Source of the DNA: Actinernus sp. WN-2022
Taxonomy: Eukaryota; Cnidaria; Anthozoa; Actiniaria; Actinernidae
Direction of reading: 5' to 3'
DNA length: 64,000 nucleotides
NCBI GenBank assembly: GCA_030867875.1
Contig: JAOWCC010000577.1
Location: 94,221,740 to 94,285,739 of the forward strand
Numbering within the stretch: the stretch's first letter is position 1; each line of letters opens with the position of its first letter. A program made the position numbers and the translations under genes. Below are positions 1 through 11,455 of this stretch, one piece after another. The notes beneath the pieces are model-generated. The model was given only the letters and a program-made list of their open reading frames with translations, made no database searches and was not told the DNA's origin.

Positions 1-428
1 TTGGGAGGCCGGAGTAGCGGTGCCACATGTGAGTTGAATTTGTTGTTACCTCGCCCTTGCTCCGATGGATTTTCTCCGAATTCTCCGGATTTTCTTCTCT
101 CCACTGAAACCAACGCGCTAAATTCCAATTCGATCTGTGGTTTAGCCGAGTCAGGAATTTGACCAGCCCCTATGGTTGTTTCAGGTCCCATGAAAATTCA
201 GCTAACCCTAAGATACTTTGATTACCCTCTTCGTCCACTGGTGGGCCTACGATGTAACATCGTGATCCGAAGGTAAGGCAATCTAACTCATAAGATTGTA
301 ATCAAAATATCTTACAGTTATCAAATCTTTAAATGAACTCACTACAGTTCAGTATGGCTGGTTGTTATAAAGCTTGTGCTGTCTCAAGAACTGAACTCTA
401 AATCAACCCATGCCAACGACTACACAAA

Positions 429-932
429 ATGTATTCGAAAGAAATAAGTTTTGCTGTTTTATTTCTCTGTGTTGCGCATCTGTGTAGAGAAAATCTGAAA
501 ACCTTCCTCACAAACCTCCGCTATTCTCAGCGGTCTTACCCAAGTACGAATAAGAGGCGAAACCTACAGAATCATGCACCCCACCATTTGAGCGAGGTAG
601 CCAAACCCTCGACATCTAGTCGTCCTCTCGTCTGTGGTATGATGGCCGAGCAAGTTCTCCAGCCATTTATGAACGTCTTGGCTCCCCAAGTACAAGCCGA
701 AGACCCTCCACCGGCTCCAGCGGCTCCAGCTAACCCAGGTGTTAAACTATTTCCGCTCGTGTTTCTTTATTTTGTCGCCGTTCTCGCGTTTCTCGGCCGC
801 TTCTTGTGTGTAAGTCATGAGATGTGTTTGGCTATTTGTTCCCTCATGACTGTTATTGGCAGCTTTATTGTAGTGCATGTGTTATGTGAGCGGTCTCGGC
901 GAAAGTTTTTCTACGCCGCTCTTCTCGTCTAA
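429..932 (+). other. Unidentified ORF, 167 codons, gene status doubtful
   Basis: An open frame that begins with ATG and has a hydrophobic N-terminus resembling a signal peptide (core FAVLFLCVAHLC). A basic, Ser-rich stretch and a short Pro/Ala-rich segment (PPPAPAAPANPG) follow. Its last third runs into a roughly 119-bp tandem repeat, so that part is probably not protein coding. No domain is recognised and no convincing splice sites were found. It may be the start of a spliced gene, a retroelement fragment or a chance ORF. Confidence 0.2.
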
Positions 933-1165
933 GTCGTGAGATGTGTTCGGCTATTTGTTCCTTCATTACTGTTATTGGCATACTTTATTGTAGTGCATGT
1001 GTTATGTGATGGGTCTCGGTGAGAGTTTTTCTACGCCGCTCTTCTTGTTTTAGTCATGGGGTGTGTTTGGCTATTTGTTCCCTCATGACTGTTGATGGAA
1101 TTCTTTATTGTAGTGCATGTGTTATGTTAGCGCTTTTTGCGAAATATTTTTCTACGATGCTCTTC
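810..1165. repeat. Tandem repeat, about 119-bp unit, three diverged copies
   Basis: The string GTGTTTGGCTATTTGTTCC, or a close variant, recurs near 824, 943 and 1063. Each copy continues through TTTATTGTAGTGCATGTG. Spacing is about 119-120 bp, and copies differ by scattered substitutions. The flanks (about 1-800 and 1170-2640) hold no gene I recognise. The first 130 bases contain the ctccg-rich motif seen in dispersed invertebrate repeats. Confidence 0.7.
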
Positions 1166-2653
1166 CCGTGCAGATCGTATATCGATTTGACTCATTGTTC
1201 CTTCATTTGGCAGTTCGTTGCCCCTTTTCAGCGTACGTCATGGTATGTACTTGGTTTAATTAATTGGCTCGTTCATAACAACAGTTTCAATTATTCTGCA
1301 TTGGTCAAGTACGTCTCGCTAATTAGATATTATCTTGCTTTCCATTGCAATTATCCTCAATTGTTGTCCCGCTGTTCCTGTTGTGCCCTGGCCGCTTATT
1401 CATTTGTTAATTACCGTTTATTAGCATGTGTTAGTTGACTTTGTTTCAGTTCTGTTTCAGCTTATATTGTTTCTCCTGTCTCTTTTGGTAACACTACTCC
1501 GCATTCCTCAATTTTGGGGTATACCCCAATTGCTTTCGCCACGCCTTTTTAAAATTTTCTAGCTCAGGGGTGACAGCTTTAAAAGGGGAGTCTAATTCCC
1601 TCTCAGATTACTGTCATCCTCTGGGCTGCGCTACATTTTACTCGCTTGTTTCTTTTCCCAGCCATCATCTAAGCGTTTCAATCCAAGCTCGCTCTTTCAA
1701 TAATGGGAACTAACGCAGGGATTCGACCCGATTCGCGTTACCGACCGTTTTATCGCCTGAATTCGGCATGACGGCAACCCCCTTGACGCACGCGCAGCCC
1801 AGGGGTTGGCAGCTGGTAACACCCACATATCTCGGGATTTCCTCAGCTCGGTGCTTAGTGGCCACGTCTTAGCGGATGTGTCTATGCTGGCCTCCAGGGA
1901 CCCCAACAGTTTTGTCGCCGCGTAGGTTCCCAACAGGGTCGCAAGCGTAAGTCGACCTCTTGAGCCGTTTTCAGTTCTGGGCCTCTTTGGGTCTCGGAGG
2001 TTTGAGGTTTGAGTGTTGGGTTGTCTTCGCGAGGTTTAGGTTATATAACCATGTTATGGTCGTTGGCATTCTAAGATCACTGTGGCCGCCAGATATCCGT
2101 AACTCAATGAGTACGTTTGAGACCGATGAGAATAGGATACTATGTGCAGACGACTCAAGTGTTGTAATCTGTGACGTTAGGTACGGAGAGTAAATTAATT
2201 TTGCAATGCTGTCTCTGGGCTCTGTCCCTGGCAGCGCACCATTGTGTTTGTTTTTGCTGGAGGTGTGATTGTTTTTCTTTGGTATGTGTGGCGTACGATA
2301 TGGGAAATTTGCACTGATTTGAGCCGCCACAGAAGCTAGATTTATCAGCGGAGAATCATTATTTTTCGAACTTGAAAACCGTATTTTCTCTTCATAAACG
2401 CGCAACACAGAGAAATAAAATAGTAGAATTTATTTCTTTCGAATGTATATTTGTATAGTCGTTGGATTGATGTAGAGTTAAGTTCCCCTTCAAGGGTTTT
2501 AATACAGTTTCCCAGCAAGCAACGTATACTTACAAATATCGTCTTATCCCGCTCCAAATTATGGTTGTCCCGGACCGCCGGACTGACAACTTCCAGAACT
2601 GGGTGCGTTTTTAAATAATACAAAAATAGAAATATCAATGATTCCTTACTTAC

Positions 2654-2775
2654 CGCCAGCGCAGATACGTGCCGCTATGTCGCTCGCTTGTCTTGGAAGG
2701 TTAAAGAAGGATCTGGCTGTGAAGAGGTCGGACTGCCGCTCGACAAGAAGTCGCAGCTCTTTTGTATTGATTGTC
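2654..2775 (-). CDS. Gene A exon 3: C-terminal part of vWA domain
   Basis: A 122-nt exon with a TTTGCAG acceptor and a GTAAGT donor. Its first base completes the codon left open by the 3632-4100 exon, so the join is in frame (phase 2). It encodes the end of a vWA domain: NTKELRLLVERQSDLFTARS, then a segment ending ASDIAARIC, which matches the family's last strand and helix. It ends in phase 1, so the whole vWA domain is a symmetrical 1-1 module. Later exons were not found; the gene may continue past the left edge of the window. Confidence 0.85.
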
Positions 2776-3631
2776 CTGCAAATTTGATTATTAAGCGTAC
2801 GGTTTGAAAAGAGCACCTTATTATCCATCCAAATCCACTTTGGAAATTGAAAATACCTTATACTATAACGTCCGCTGACCTTGTAAATAGGCCTTTTGCA
2901 GGAATAGGCCGCAGTGACCAACAGTCACGTGACTTTGAAAAAGGACTATCGCAGTTATACCGTGCAAAACCGAAGTGATCCCAGTTGAAAAGCGTGATAG
3001 GGTAAAATGACTTATTGCTGCTGGATATATCGACAATCTTCAATCGGTTTTGATTCTGTTCCCTTCATTCTATTACGGTCTTACACAGCAAGGGTTTATA
3101 ATACTCTAAAGTTTGTGGAACAACAGTTCTAGGCACTCGGCAAGTTGCCAGTATATACATGCGATATGCGGAGACAGCCGATCGAAGCTTTGTACTCTTG
3201 GAATATTTATTTTTTTCCGTCAATAAGAAAACTGAGAAACGCTAACTTGGGGGATTTTGTGGGAGAAAATGATTTTAAAATCTAATCCATAAGCAAGTTC
3301 ATGAATTAAAGTGTCAATATCAAGTTTTCATTCGTTTCCTTTTCTGCTTTAAATAAATACAGCTTTGAGGTGTATATACTCCTTCAAGAAACTGAATGAA
3401 TGGAAAGCTGAAGAGTAAGAGATATTGGTTGGTGGATTTAACGAGTTCAAATAAAGCCTTACTTCATAGTGACCACAGTCAGTGACTACACGAAGGCGCC
3501 TTGAAAATTAGGATTGAATCTGATGGATCAGTTGGACCACGGGTCCGTACCGATCACGGATTATCGCTCAGATGATTTTTCTTGTTCTCTTTTTGTATCT
3601 CATTCTCATCATGCCTGCTCTTTACACTTAC

Positions 3632-4100
3632 CTTCGCCGTGGGTGTTGAACTCCAATAGCGAAAACTCTGACACCAGATTTCCTCAGTGGAAGAACGACT
3701 CGATCTAATCGCGGCTTTCCATCCTCACCAGAACTCTGAAAGCCATTCGTCATCATGACAAGAACTTTAGGAACCGAACGTCTACTAGCGCGTCTTTCAC
3801 GAAATGCTCGATCCGCTGCACGGAGGGCCAGATCAAAACGAGTGTCTTCTCCAACTAATTTAACTTTGTTTCTCACAGCGAGAGCGAACGGCAGCCATGA
3901 AGGGTGCTGTCCAAGTTTGATGTCCACTCTAGCATCGGAACTGAACGAGATTACTCCCGCGTGCGTTCCTCGTTTTGAAATTCCGAATTTCCGAGAGAGT
4001 AACTGTACAAAGCGCTTTTGGTAGAGAAATTCACGACCCATCATGCTACCAGACGCATCCATTGCGAACATGATGTCTACAGGTCTCCTACATAGTGTTG
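3632..4100 (-). CDS. Gene A exon 2: von Willebrand factor A domain
   Basis: A 469-nt exon with acceptor TCTCCAACATTCCAG and donor GTAAGTG. It encodes most of a vWA domain: the first strand VDIMFAMDASGSM carries an intact MIDAS DxSxS motif, EDTRFDLAL carries the MIDAS threonine, and VFAIGVQH is a late strand. The usual TDG is TNG here (MMTNGFQ), so the third metal-coordinating Asp is Asn. Families with this domain mediate extracellular adhesion or matrix assembly. It enters in phase 1, matching the signal-peptide exon at 7317-7374. Secretion is inferred from that exon. Confidence 0.9.
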
Positions 4101-4180
4101 CTGGAATGTTGGAGAGAAAATGTGTCAGCGTAGAAACTGGAGTTTGGGTAGCTACTTCGTGTAACGTACACAAAGAGTAC

Positions 4181-4205
4181 TGGGGGGGGGGGGGGGGGGG
4201 GGGGT
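4181..4205. repeat. Poly-G tract
   Basis: An uninterrupted G run of more than 20 bases in the intron just upstream of the gene A vWA exon. Similar runs occur at 17525-17547, 19957-19992 and 37196-37219, with a C run and G runs at 20772-20870. Confidence 0.9.
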
Positions 4206-4381
4206 GTCACTAAACAACAAATATATAAATATAATAACTATAATTCTTCCTTGATTCTCCTTTGGACTAATACAAACTCTACCCCTACATTTAAAAAACC
4301 CTAACCGTCAACAACGGGTTCAGTACTATATGTTTACGTTACACAAAGTACCTAGGGGAGTTGGGTTGATCTGCTGCTTAA

Positions 4382-4897
4382 AGGAACCTCCACTGAAAAA
4401 CAATGTTAAATATTCTCAAATCCTAAATCTATTGCTGTGTTGTATCCCTTTAAATTCTACCTTAGATGTCAGTAATAGACCAAGTTTTCTATGAATAAAA
4501 CTCATTTGAATTTCCCGGGAGCGGCCATCTTGGATCTTATGACGTCACACGGTGACGTCATATGATCCAAGATAGCGCCGCCCGGAAAATTCAAATGTTT
4601 GTCAATCAACCAGGGAATCAACCAATCAACTTTATTCAAGACATCTCTATGTGAAAATATTTAGCATACAATCATGATTACAACTGTACGTAGAGAAAGG
4701 AATATAAGCTGGGAAAGTAGAGCTTGTAGAATTTAGATCAGTTACTTATGAAATGAGTTTCATGGCCTGGAAATTCGGCCTTAACTGGCCTTTAAGTGAC
4801 ATCTAATACAACATTTACAAGAAACAAACACAGCAATTTATTTAGGCCCCCATAAGGAGCATTTGAGAGCACTGAACACTGTCAGTGGAGGTTCCCT
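4382..4897. mobile_element. Foldback MITE with TTAA target duplication
   Basis: Inverted termini AAGGAACCTCCACTGAAAA and CAGTGGAGGTTCCCTT are flanked on both sides by TTAA (4378-4381, 4898-4901). The element has an inner palindrome at about 4507-4598 containing two TGACGTCA sites. TTAA duplication is typical of piggyBac-type elements. No transposase is present. A relative lies at 25260-25653. Confidence 0.75.
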
Positions 4898-5608
4898 TTA
4901 ATAACAAAGTTCCATGCAGAGGCTTTTATTCTATAAACTACAGTTTTTTTTAGAAGCTAAGGATTTCCAGCACTAAGAAATATCGTATCTGAACAGACGC
5001 AAAAATATGTTAATTTTACGTGTATGCATATTGCCTCTCAGCCAATCAGCGATTTCCATGGCACGCGCTTACCCTTGCTTCGAACAATCGGGCCCAGGTT
5101 CAAGTATTGTTTTTTAAATAAATTAAACAATACATAGACGCTTGGAGATCGAGTTGAACGCTCGAAGATACATTCCATGTATCTCCGCGCGCGCGCGCCA
5201 TGTATTATTCTCTAGGTAATATATACTTCCATTAACCTCAGAATCGAACTTTCGTCACCATCAATGGGCAAGCAGAGGCATATATTAAGTAGTGTTTACA
5301 ACGTGATCGAGCGGGAGTGTTGTATCGGCCTATACAATCTCGAGCCGGAGGCGAGCGAATGTTGTAAACTACTTGTGAAATGAAACTATATGATATTTAA
5401 AAATGTATGACATTTTGATGGAAATTGTAAAATATAGAGTTTAGCTGCATAGTTTACATCACGGTCATGCGCAGTGTGCACGAAAACGGTCCCACATTGA
5501 TTAGGCGGTCTCTTTGCATCAATATAGAAGTTTAACTTTAACATTTCACTACTGGGATAGAGGAAGTCAGTTATCGGTACTGAGACCTCCCACAACAGGG
5601 CCTGGCGT

Positions 5609-5803
5609 AGTGTTTGTTTGATACAGAACTGATGATTAAAACATCAGTGTCTGTATCAGTGACCTGTAACTGAAGAGTATCATTGATACAGACGTGTGTG
5701 TATCTGATACAACACTAATGTTTTATTAATCAGTTTTTGCTCAGATATACTGATACTGATGTTTTATTAATCAGTTCTGTACCAAATAATTAATAAACAC
5801 TAA
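5609..5803. mobile_element. Short foldback MITE, TA-flanked
   Basis: Inverted termini of the type TAGTGTTTGTTTGATACAG and TAATTAATAAACACTA, with an inner inverted repeat around GATACAGAACTGAT and ATCAGTTCTGTACC. The outer TA could be the target duplication, as in Tc1/mariner-type MITEs. Confidence 0.5.
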
Positions 5804-6370
5804 GTACGAACTGAATATCTAATCAGTTCTGCATGTGGTTGACATTGGTATTCATGTGACTCGAATGCTCCGTTTGGTTTGGTTACCACCCATATGAATT
5901 ATTAATGAAGTTTTGATAAAGGATGTAAAAGTTTCTAAAAGGGCTAACGCTCAAAACGTCAGCTGCTACTTGCTTTTAACAGCAGTTAGCATACCTAAAT
6001 CGACTTTAATACCTAATTATAAAATCGATTATACCGGTGTTATTTTTGTAGTTTTGATTAGTGAACTTGCATACTTGTAGCGTTTAAATATGCCCAGATA
6101 TTATCTCTTTATTGAAGCGAACAGTGTTTGAGAGCGAACACCATAAAGTAGGTAATCATATACTCAACAAAATATTTGTATTCTGATTGGTCAACAACGA
6201 ATGCATTTGAAATGTTATAGAATGCACCATCGCATGCTCTCGACAAATGTTTGGCCAGTGCATTATAAACAAAAGATCGCATGAACTGCTCGTGCTATAC
6301 TTTATTTATGGCCGGGGTACTGAGTGATATTTTGAAAGTTCTCAAATTGTATTCGCCTAAATGATCGTGC

Positions 6371-6541
6371 AATAGACCTTTCAGCTTGCCTGTTTGTTGC
6401 CCCATTTCAGACCACGTGATAGTTCTCCAGAGGATGCAGTGCTTTGTTTTCCAATTATAGAAATTGGTACATTTCCTCTTGGGGTACAGAAAAAGTCACG
6501 TGGTCTGAAATGGGGCAACAAACAGAGCTGAAAGGGTCTAT
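6371..6541. mobile_element. Foldback MITE, about 170 bp
   Basis: Arms AATAGACCTTTCAGC and GCTGAAAGGGTCTATT, with an inner matching segment GTTGCCCCATTTCAGACCA and its complement. It lies in the gap between gene A and sequence upstream of it. Confidence 0.6.
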
Positions 6542-6673
6542 TATTAGAACTTTTATAATATCACTCAGCACCCATAAATCACGCAGAGTACTCGCGTTTA
6601 TGTGATTTCCTCTACTTCTTGTCTTCTGATAATCTGTGAAATATTTTCTTTTACGGGAGTCTTTGCGCGCACT

Positions 6674-7011
6674 CAGGAGTCCATTACCAGGAGCGTCCAT
6701 CTCCCATACTAGGTCTCTGAGTCAGCGTATGACCGGATTGAGCTATATTTAGAACAGATCTCACGGGGGTTCACGTGCCCACACTTTGGGAATCCAATCA
6801 AACCATAGTCAGGACAATGCAGCGTTAGTAAAAATCACCTCAAAGAACAATAAATCATTCTTAATCTAGATAATTACGGCAAGCATAGGCACGATCGCAG
6901 CAGAGTCAGAAGGAAGTTACCCAGGAAACATGTTCTAAAAACAGCTCAAACCGGTCATACGCTGAGTCACGGGTATAGTATATATATGGCCGCTCCTGGT
7001 AATGGGCTCCT
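6674..7011. mobile_element. hAT-like foldback MITE, family M1, copy 1
   Basis: Termini CAGGAGTCCATTACCAGGAG and CTCCTGGTAATGGGCTCCT. The interior is itself an inverted repeat (GCGTATGACCGGATTGAGC and its complement). Flanking 8-mers CGCGCACT and GGCGCACT match 7 of 8, which suits the 8-bp duplications of hAT elements. No coding capacity. Confidence 0.8.
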
Positions 7012-7316
7012 GGCGCACTACATTCCGCGGATAGCATGGGAGAGCAGATATTGGGTCACGTGACGCGAATCCACCAATCATACGGGAGAGAAAATATTCG
7101 ATGGGCTATAAAATACGAGAGGTGGTAACCTTTCGTACACTGGACATTTTCACAGTGACAATTTGCGGACCTATCTCTATATAAGTAACGTAATTATTAT
7201 TTCTGTAGGAATTATAGGAATCCTACTGTGACGTCATATTCCTACTCCCTGACTCCAAACCTAACCCAACAGCTCCAGGTGTTTAGAGCTAATTAGTAAT
7301 TCATACGTTCTCTTAC

Positions 7317-7374
7317 CTTCCGTGATGTATGCCATGCAGGATAGAAGAAAACCTGCACAGACTAACAGCTTCAT
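7317..7374 (-). CDS. Gene A exon 1: signal peptide
   Basis: Starts at an ATG with a G at -3 and encodes a 19-residue secretory leader with core LLVCAGFLLSCMA, followed by YITE. It stops at a clean donor (GAAG then GTAAGAG) in phase 1, which fits the phase-1 entry of the vWA exon at 4100. An AG acceptor (ATTTCTAGGCAG) lies 15 nt upstream of the ATG, so the 5' UTR may contain another intron. Together these mark the start of a secreted vWA protein. Confidence 0.75.
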
Positions 7375-7937
7375 GGCAAAGCTGTACTTGCTGCCTAGAA
7401 ATTATGAACACAAACAGGTGAAAACTGTAATGACAAATTGAAAAAATAGAAGCATTAAGTAACAAAATCTGTTTCTTTTGCCTCGGTCTGGAGATGAGCC
7501 GAGGAGTGATTCGAAGCGCCAAACGTGTAGGCTTAGGTTTGGTCGATTGTGCTCGTAAAAGTGACACTTTATGCTGCTAGCAGTGCTCGCAATTTTGTGA
7601 AATAATGCCAAAATCAGTATGCCAGAATAAAAACAAAATACTAGCTAAAAGTCCAATGTTGTTTTAATGTGCCAGTTGTTTCTGCTTTACTCTTAAGTGA
7701 CTTAAAAGTGTCGAAAACCGCTTTGAGTAAAAGAGGAATAAAAAGTCGACTGCAAAGTAAAGATAATCATAACAATGAGGATTTATGAAAATGAGTACCT
7801 TATTAATACATATTTGTATTGTTTGTCAGAGCAGATGTTGTCTACAGAGCTACAAATCTCACTCGATGTACTATATTATTGATTAACTTTGGAAATAACA
7901 GTCAGTTTCTACTAACGCAACGTAACTGTTAGTCTGT

Positions 7938-8540
7938 TACAATATAATATAATATAATGTAATGTAAATAATGTAATGTGATATAAATAATGTAATATAA
8001 TGTAATATAATGTAATGTAATGTAATGTGATATAAATAATGTAATGTAATATAATGTAATGTAATGTAATGTAATATAAATAATGTAATGTAATGTGTTG
8101 TGATGTAATGTAATGTAATATATTAATGTGATGTGATGTAATGTAATGTAATATATTAATGTGATGTGATGTAATGTGATTTAATGTAATGTGATGTGTT
8201 GTAATGTAATGTAATGTAATATATTAATGTGATGTGATGTAAAGTGATTTAATGTAATGTGATGTGATGTGATGTGATGCAATGTAATGTAATGTAATGT
8301 AATGTAATGTGATGTGATGTGATGTGATGTGATGTGATGTGATGTGATGTAATGTAATGTAATATATTAATGTGATGTGATGTAAAGTGATTTAATGTAA
8401 TGTGATGTGATGTGATGTGATGCAATGCAATGTAATGTAATGTAATGTAATGTAATGTGATGTGATGTGATGTGATGTGATGTGTTGTAATGTAATGTAA
8501 TGTAATGTAATGTGATGTAATATAATGTATAGTATAAAGT
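7938..8540. repeat. Pentanucleotide microsatellite (TAATG/TGATG type)
   Basis: About 600 bp of mixed ATGTA and ATGTG units, with longer internal duplications (segments containing ATATATTAATGTGATG recur near 8110, 8150, 8220 and 8360). The open frame on the minus strand (HYITLHY-type repeats) comes from the repeat and is not a gene. Confidence 0.9.
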
Positions 8541-9003
8541 AGTAACCAAAACCGCTGTGTCCTCGTTCCTCAAAGAATCACTACTGTCACTAACGGACGC
8601 CATTTTGGTTATATTTTAGAAGCGGGGACCTGGGTACTGATAGGTTAGAAGCGGGAACCTGGGTACTAGGTTATTTCCAGGGATAGGTCGGGTAATGCAT
8701 AAACTGGAGAATCCTTTCCTCGAAATTATGGGTTTTCGGGATAAGAAAATACATACGTGAGGAAACTAAATTAGCAATTTAATCGTTTGTCAGTTTTATA
8801 CTCCTAAAAGATAAAAAAAGAGTTATCGTAGAAACGGCGGGTTTTATATATTTTTAAACGTTTTCGACTTAGAAAAAATGAATTTTGGTAGGTGTATAAA
8901 GGAGTGTAAACCAAACATAGTCTGATAAGTTAAGCTAATATAGCTATCATTATGACGTCACAATGACGTCATATATCCTTTTTCTAATAGGTTTCTTCAA
9001 GAG

Positions 9004-9275
9004 CCCATAACCAAGAGCGTTCATATCTCTTATATAGATGCTACGGCGTTTTCACAAGTTGGGCTATTTTTAGATTATTTTTGCCGCCAATTAGTGGGTT
9101 GCACCCGTGGCGGAACAAAAGATGCCTCATTAGCTTCTTTTGTTATACCAACAACACCTCTGCTACGCTTTTGTGATTTTGTTCCCTTAGGAATGATTGC
9201 AACCCATTAATAGCGGGAAACCGTTCTAAAAATAACCTAAGTTGTGAAAATGCCGTATTGGTTATGGGCTATTGG
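9004..9275. mobile_element. Foldback MITE
   Basis: Arms GCCCATAACCAA and TTGGTTATGGGC, with inner matches around ACGGCGTTTTCACAA and its complement. The surrounding 8.6-10.3 kb is AT-rich, shows several TGACGTCA sites and no gene I can support. Confidence 0.55.
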
Positions 9276-10321
9276 TTTCTTATAAATTTTTATTACCTCT
9301 AAACACGTTTTATTATATATTTAAAAAATTTCTTGTTCATGATAATGAAATAATCGAAAACCCGTTCTCGATCGGTTGAAGTAAACGAAAGTTATTAAAG
9401 TTTGAATTTTGGTAATTTTCCCGCCAAAAATTGGCGGGAATCTATTTATGAAAATGTCGCTTGTTTACCTTTTACAGTTTGAAATACTGGTGCATCATAT
9501 ATATTTTACACGATAATAAGCTCTTTAGTAATAACAATGTGTTCTTTTTTGAATTTTGATTTTTTGAGTATAACTTTTTTGAGTTAGAATTGAAGCCCTA
9601 TTTTTTGTATACGTCATTATGACGTCGTAAAAATATTTGTGTACCCTTTTGAAAATAGCCAGTTCATTTTTTTTAGGAATTTTAGCGATGAAATGCATTT
9701 GGCTAACACTCACAAGTCATAGTATCCTCTTTAATAATATTTTTATAATCGGCAATCTGATTTAAGCTTGAAGTCATAAAAATAGTGAATCGTCCATAAC
9801 TTTGAATATATGTATCGTAGAAAGTTCAAATTTTCGCCAAATGAATATATTTCATAAAGGCATTCTGATGACGTAATATTTTTGAAACGTGTTTTAAAGG
9901 TTAATTTTCACAACTGAAAGGAGGCACCATTATGACGTCACAACAACGTCAGAATACAGAAACAATTATCCCGAAAAATGTAGTCTTACTTTGTTACCAA
10001 CCTGCCAACATTTCGTCAAATTTAGAGTAGAAGTAAGGAATTAAATGGCGTAATTACTTTTACGTTTTCTGTTAAACTCAACCCCGCCGTTTTTACGGTT
10101 ATTCGTGCCCGGCGATATAAATTCGCGAAAAAGGCTAAATAATGTGCTCATTTTGCAGAATTGTGCCAAAAAATGCATACCCCCTAAAAAGGCCTCACCT
10201 ATTGGCTCAAGTAACCGTAAACTAAGTTGGAATGCTTTGTTTTCGTTCTGCCATGTGATTGGTTCCCGTTGTCTAAGTGGCCCTGTGATTGGTTATCGTT
10301 GTCTAAGTAGCCCCGGTTTCA

Positions 10322-10850
10322 GTAGCCTGCTATGCAGACGTATTTTTCACTCTCATCGAAAAAGGTAACGTCTGCTTACCCGAGCGCTTAATTAGTTTCC
10401 AACATGCACACCTTATTGTGTTATGGACCAATCAGATTTTTACCTTCCATATCCTGGAAAGTGACGTAATGTTATATTTAAAATGAATTCAGACAATACA
10501 CTTGCCACTGAGAGTGTAGTTTGCACATTTCACGTTTAACATTGTTTTTCATTTCATGTGTCTCGTATGTTTAGCCTCCAAAAGCTCAATAAAATTCAAT
10601 AGAAAGCTATATGATCATGAGAGAAACAGCAGAAACTGATTGAGTCAAATTTTGGCTCGGAGAATCTAATTTAAGCAGATTATTTTGGTAACTTGATTGT
10701 TTTAATATATTTGCACCATGGCGTCCACCAGCTGAGAGTTCATTTTGATTGGGCAGAAAATAAAACAAAAGTCCTGACGTCATGCTTACATATTGGAAAC
10801 TAATTAAGATTTATGAGAGTGAAAAAATACGTCTGCATAACAGTCACGGT
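10322..10850. mobile_element. Foldback MITE, family M2, copy 1
   Basis: Arms AGCCTGCTATGCAGACGT and ACGTCTGCATAACAG, with inner matches around CTTAATTAGTTTCCAA. A second, better preserved copy is at 51762-52148 with the same order of internal motifs. Confidence 0.65.
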
Positions 10851-10886
10851 TTCAGTAATTGCACTGTAAACTCTCGGAAGTATATC

Positions 10887-11221
10887 CAGGAGCCATTACC
10901 AGGAGCGTCCATCTCCCATACTAGGTCTGTGAGTCAGCGTATGACCGGATTGAGCTATATTTAGAACAGAGTCTCACGGGAGTTCACGTGCCCACACTTT
11001 GGGAATCCAATCAAACCATAGTCAGGACAATGCAGCGTTAGTAAAATCACCTCAAAGAACAATAGATCATTCTTAATCTCGATAATTACGGCAAGCATAT
11101 GCACGATCGCAGCAGAGTCAGAAGGCAGTTACCCATGAAACATGTTCTAAAAATAGCTCAAACCGGTCATATGCTGACTCACGGGTATAGTATATATGGA
11201 CGCTCCTGGTAATAGGTTCCT
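10887..11221. mobile_element. hAT-like foldback MITE, family M1, copy 2
   Basis: Same termini and interior as 6674-7011, with a degraded right end (AATAGGTTCCT). Flanking 8-mers AGTATATC and GGGATATC match 6 of 8. It sits inside or beside the M2 element that ends near 10850. Confidence 0.75.
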
Positions 11222-11339
11222 GGGATATCTTAATGTAGGCATAGAAAAACAGTGCGAAGCGCGTGATAGTATAGATGTACATATGACGTCACAAGGTCAC
11301 GCGAGTGCTCTATTTATCGTATAAAACAAAGCTATGTTA

Positions 11340-11455
11340 TTCTGCCGTGGGTCTGTCCCCTAGTAGATGACGTCAATGTATCGTGGCGTGACTGTTGTCC
11401 TCGTCACGTTGTGACGTCATCTGTGCATCTACAAGAGGACAGACGCACTGTTTGT
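11340..11455. mobile_element. CRE-containing foldback, family M3, copy 1
   Basis: An imperfect foldback around GTCTGTCCCCTAGTAGATGACGTCA and a matching right half with CGTCACGTTGTGACGTCATC. Related copies are at 34385-34497 and 43301-43466. Confidence 0.55.

Noticed and set aside
8367..8603. Minus-strand ORF with HYITLHY repeats
   Set aside because: It is a translation of the pentanucleotide microsatellite.
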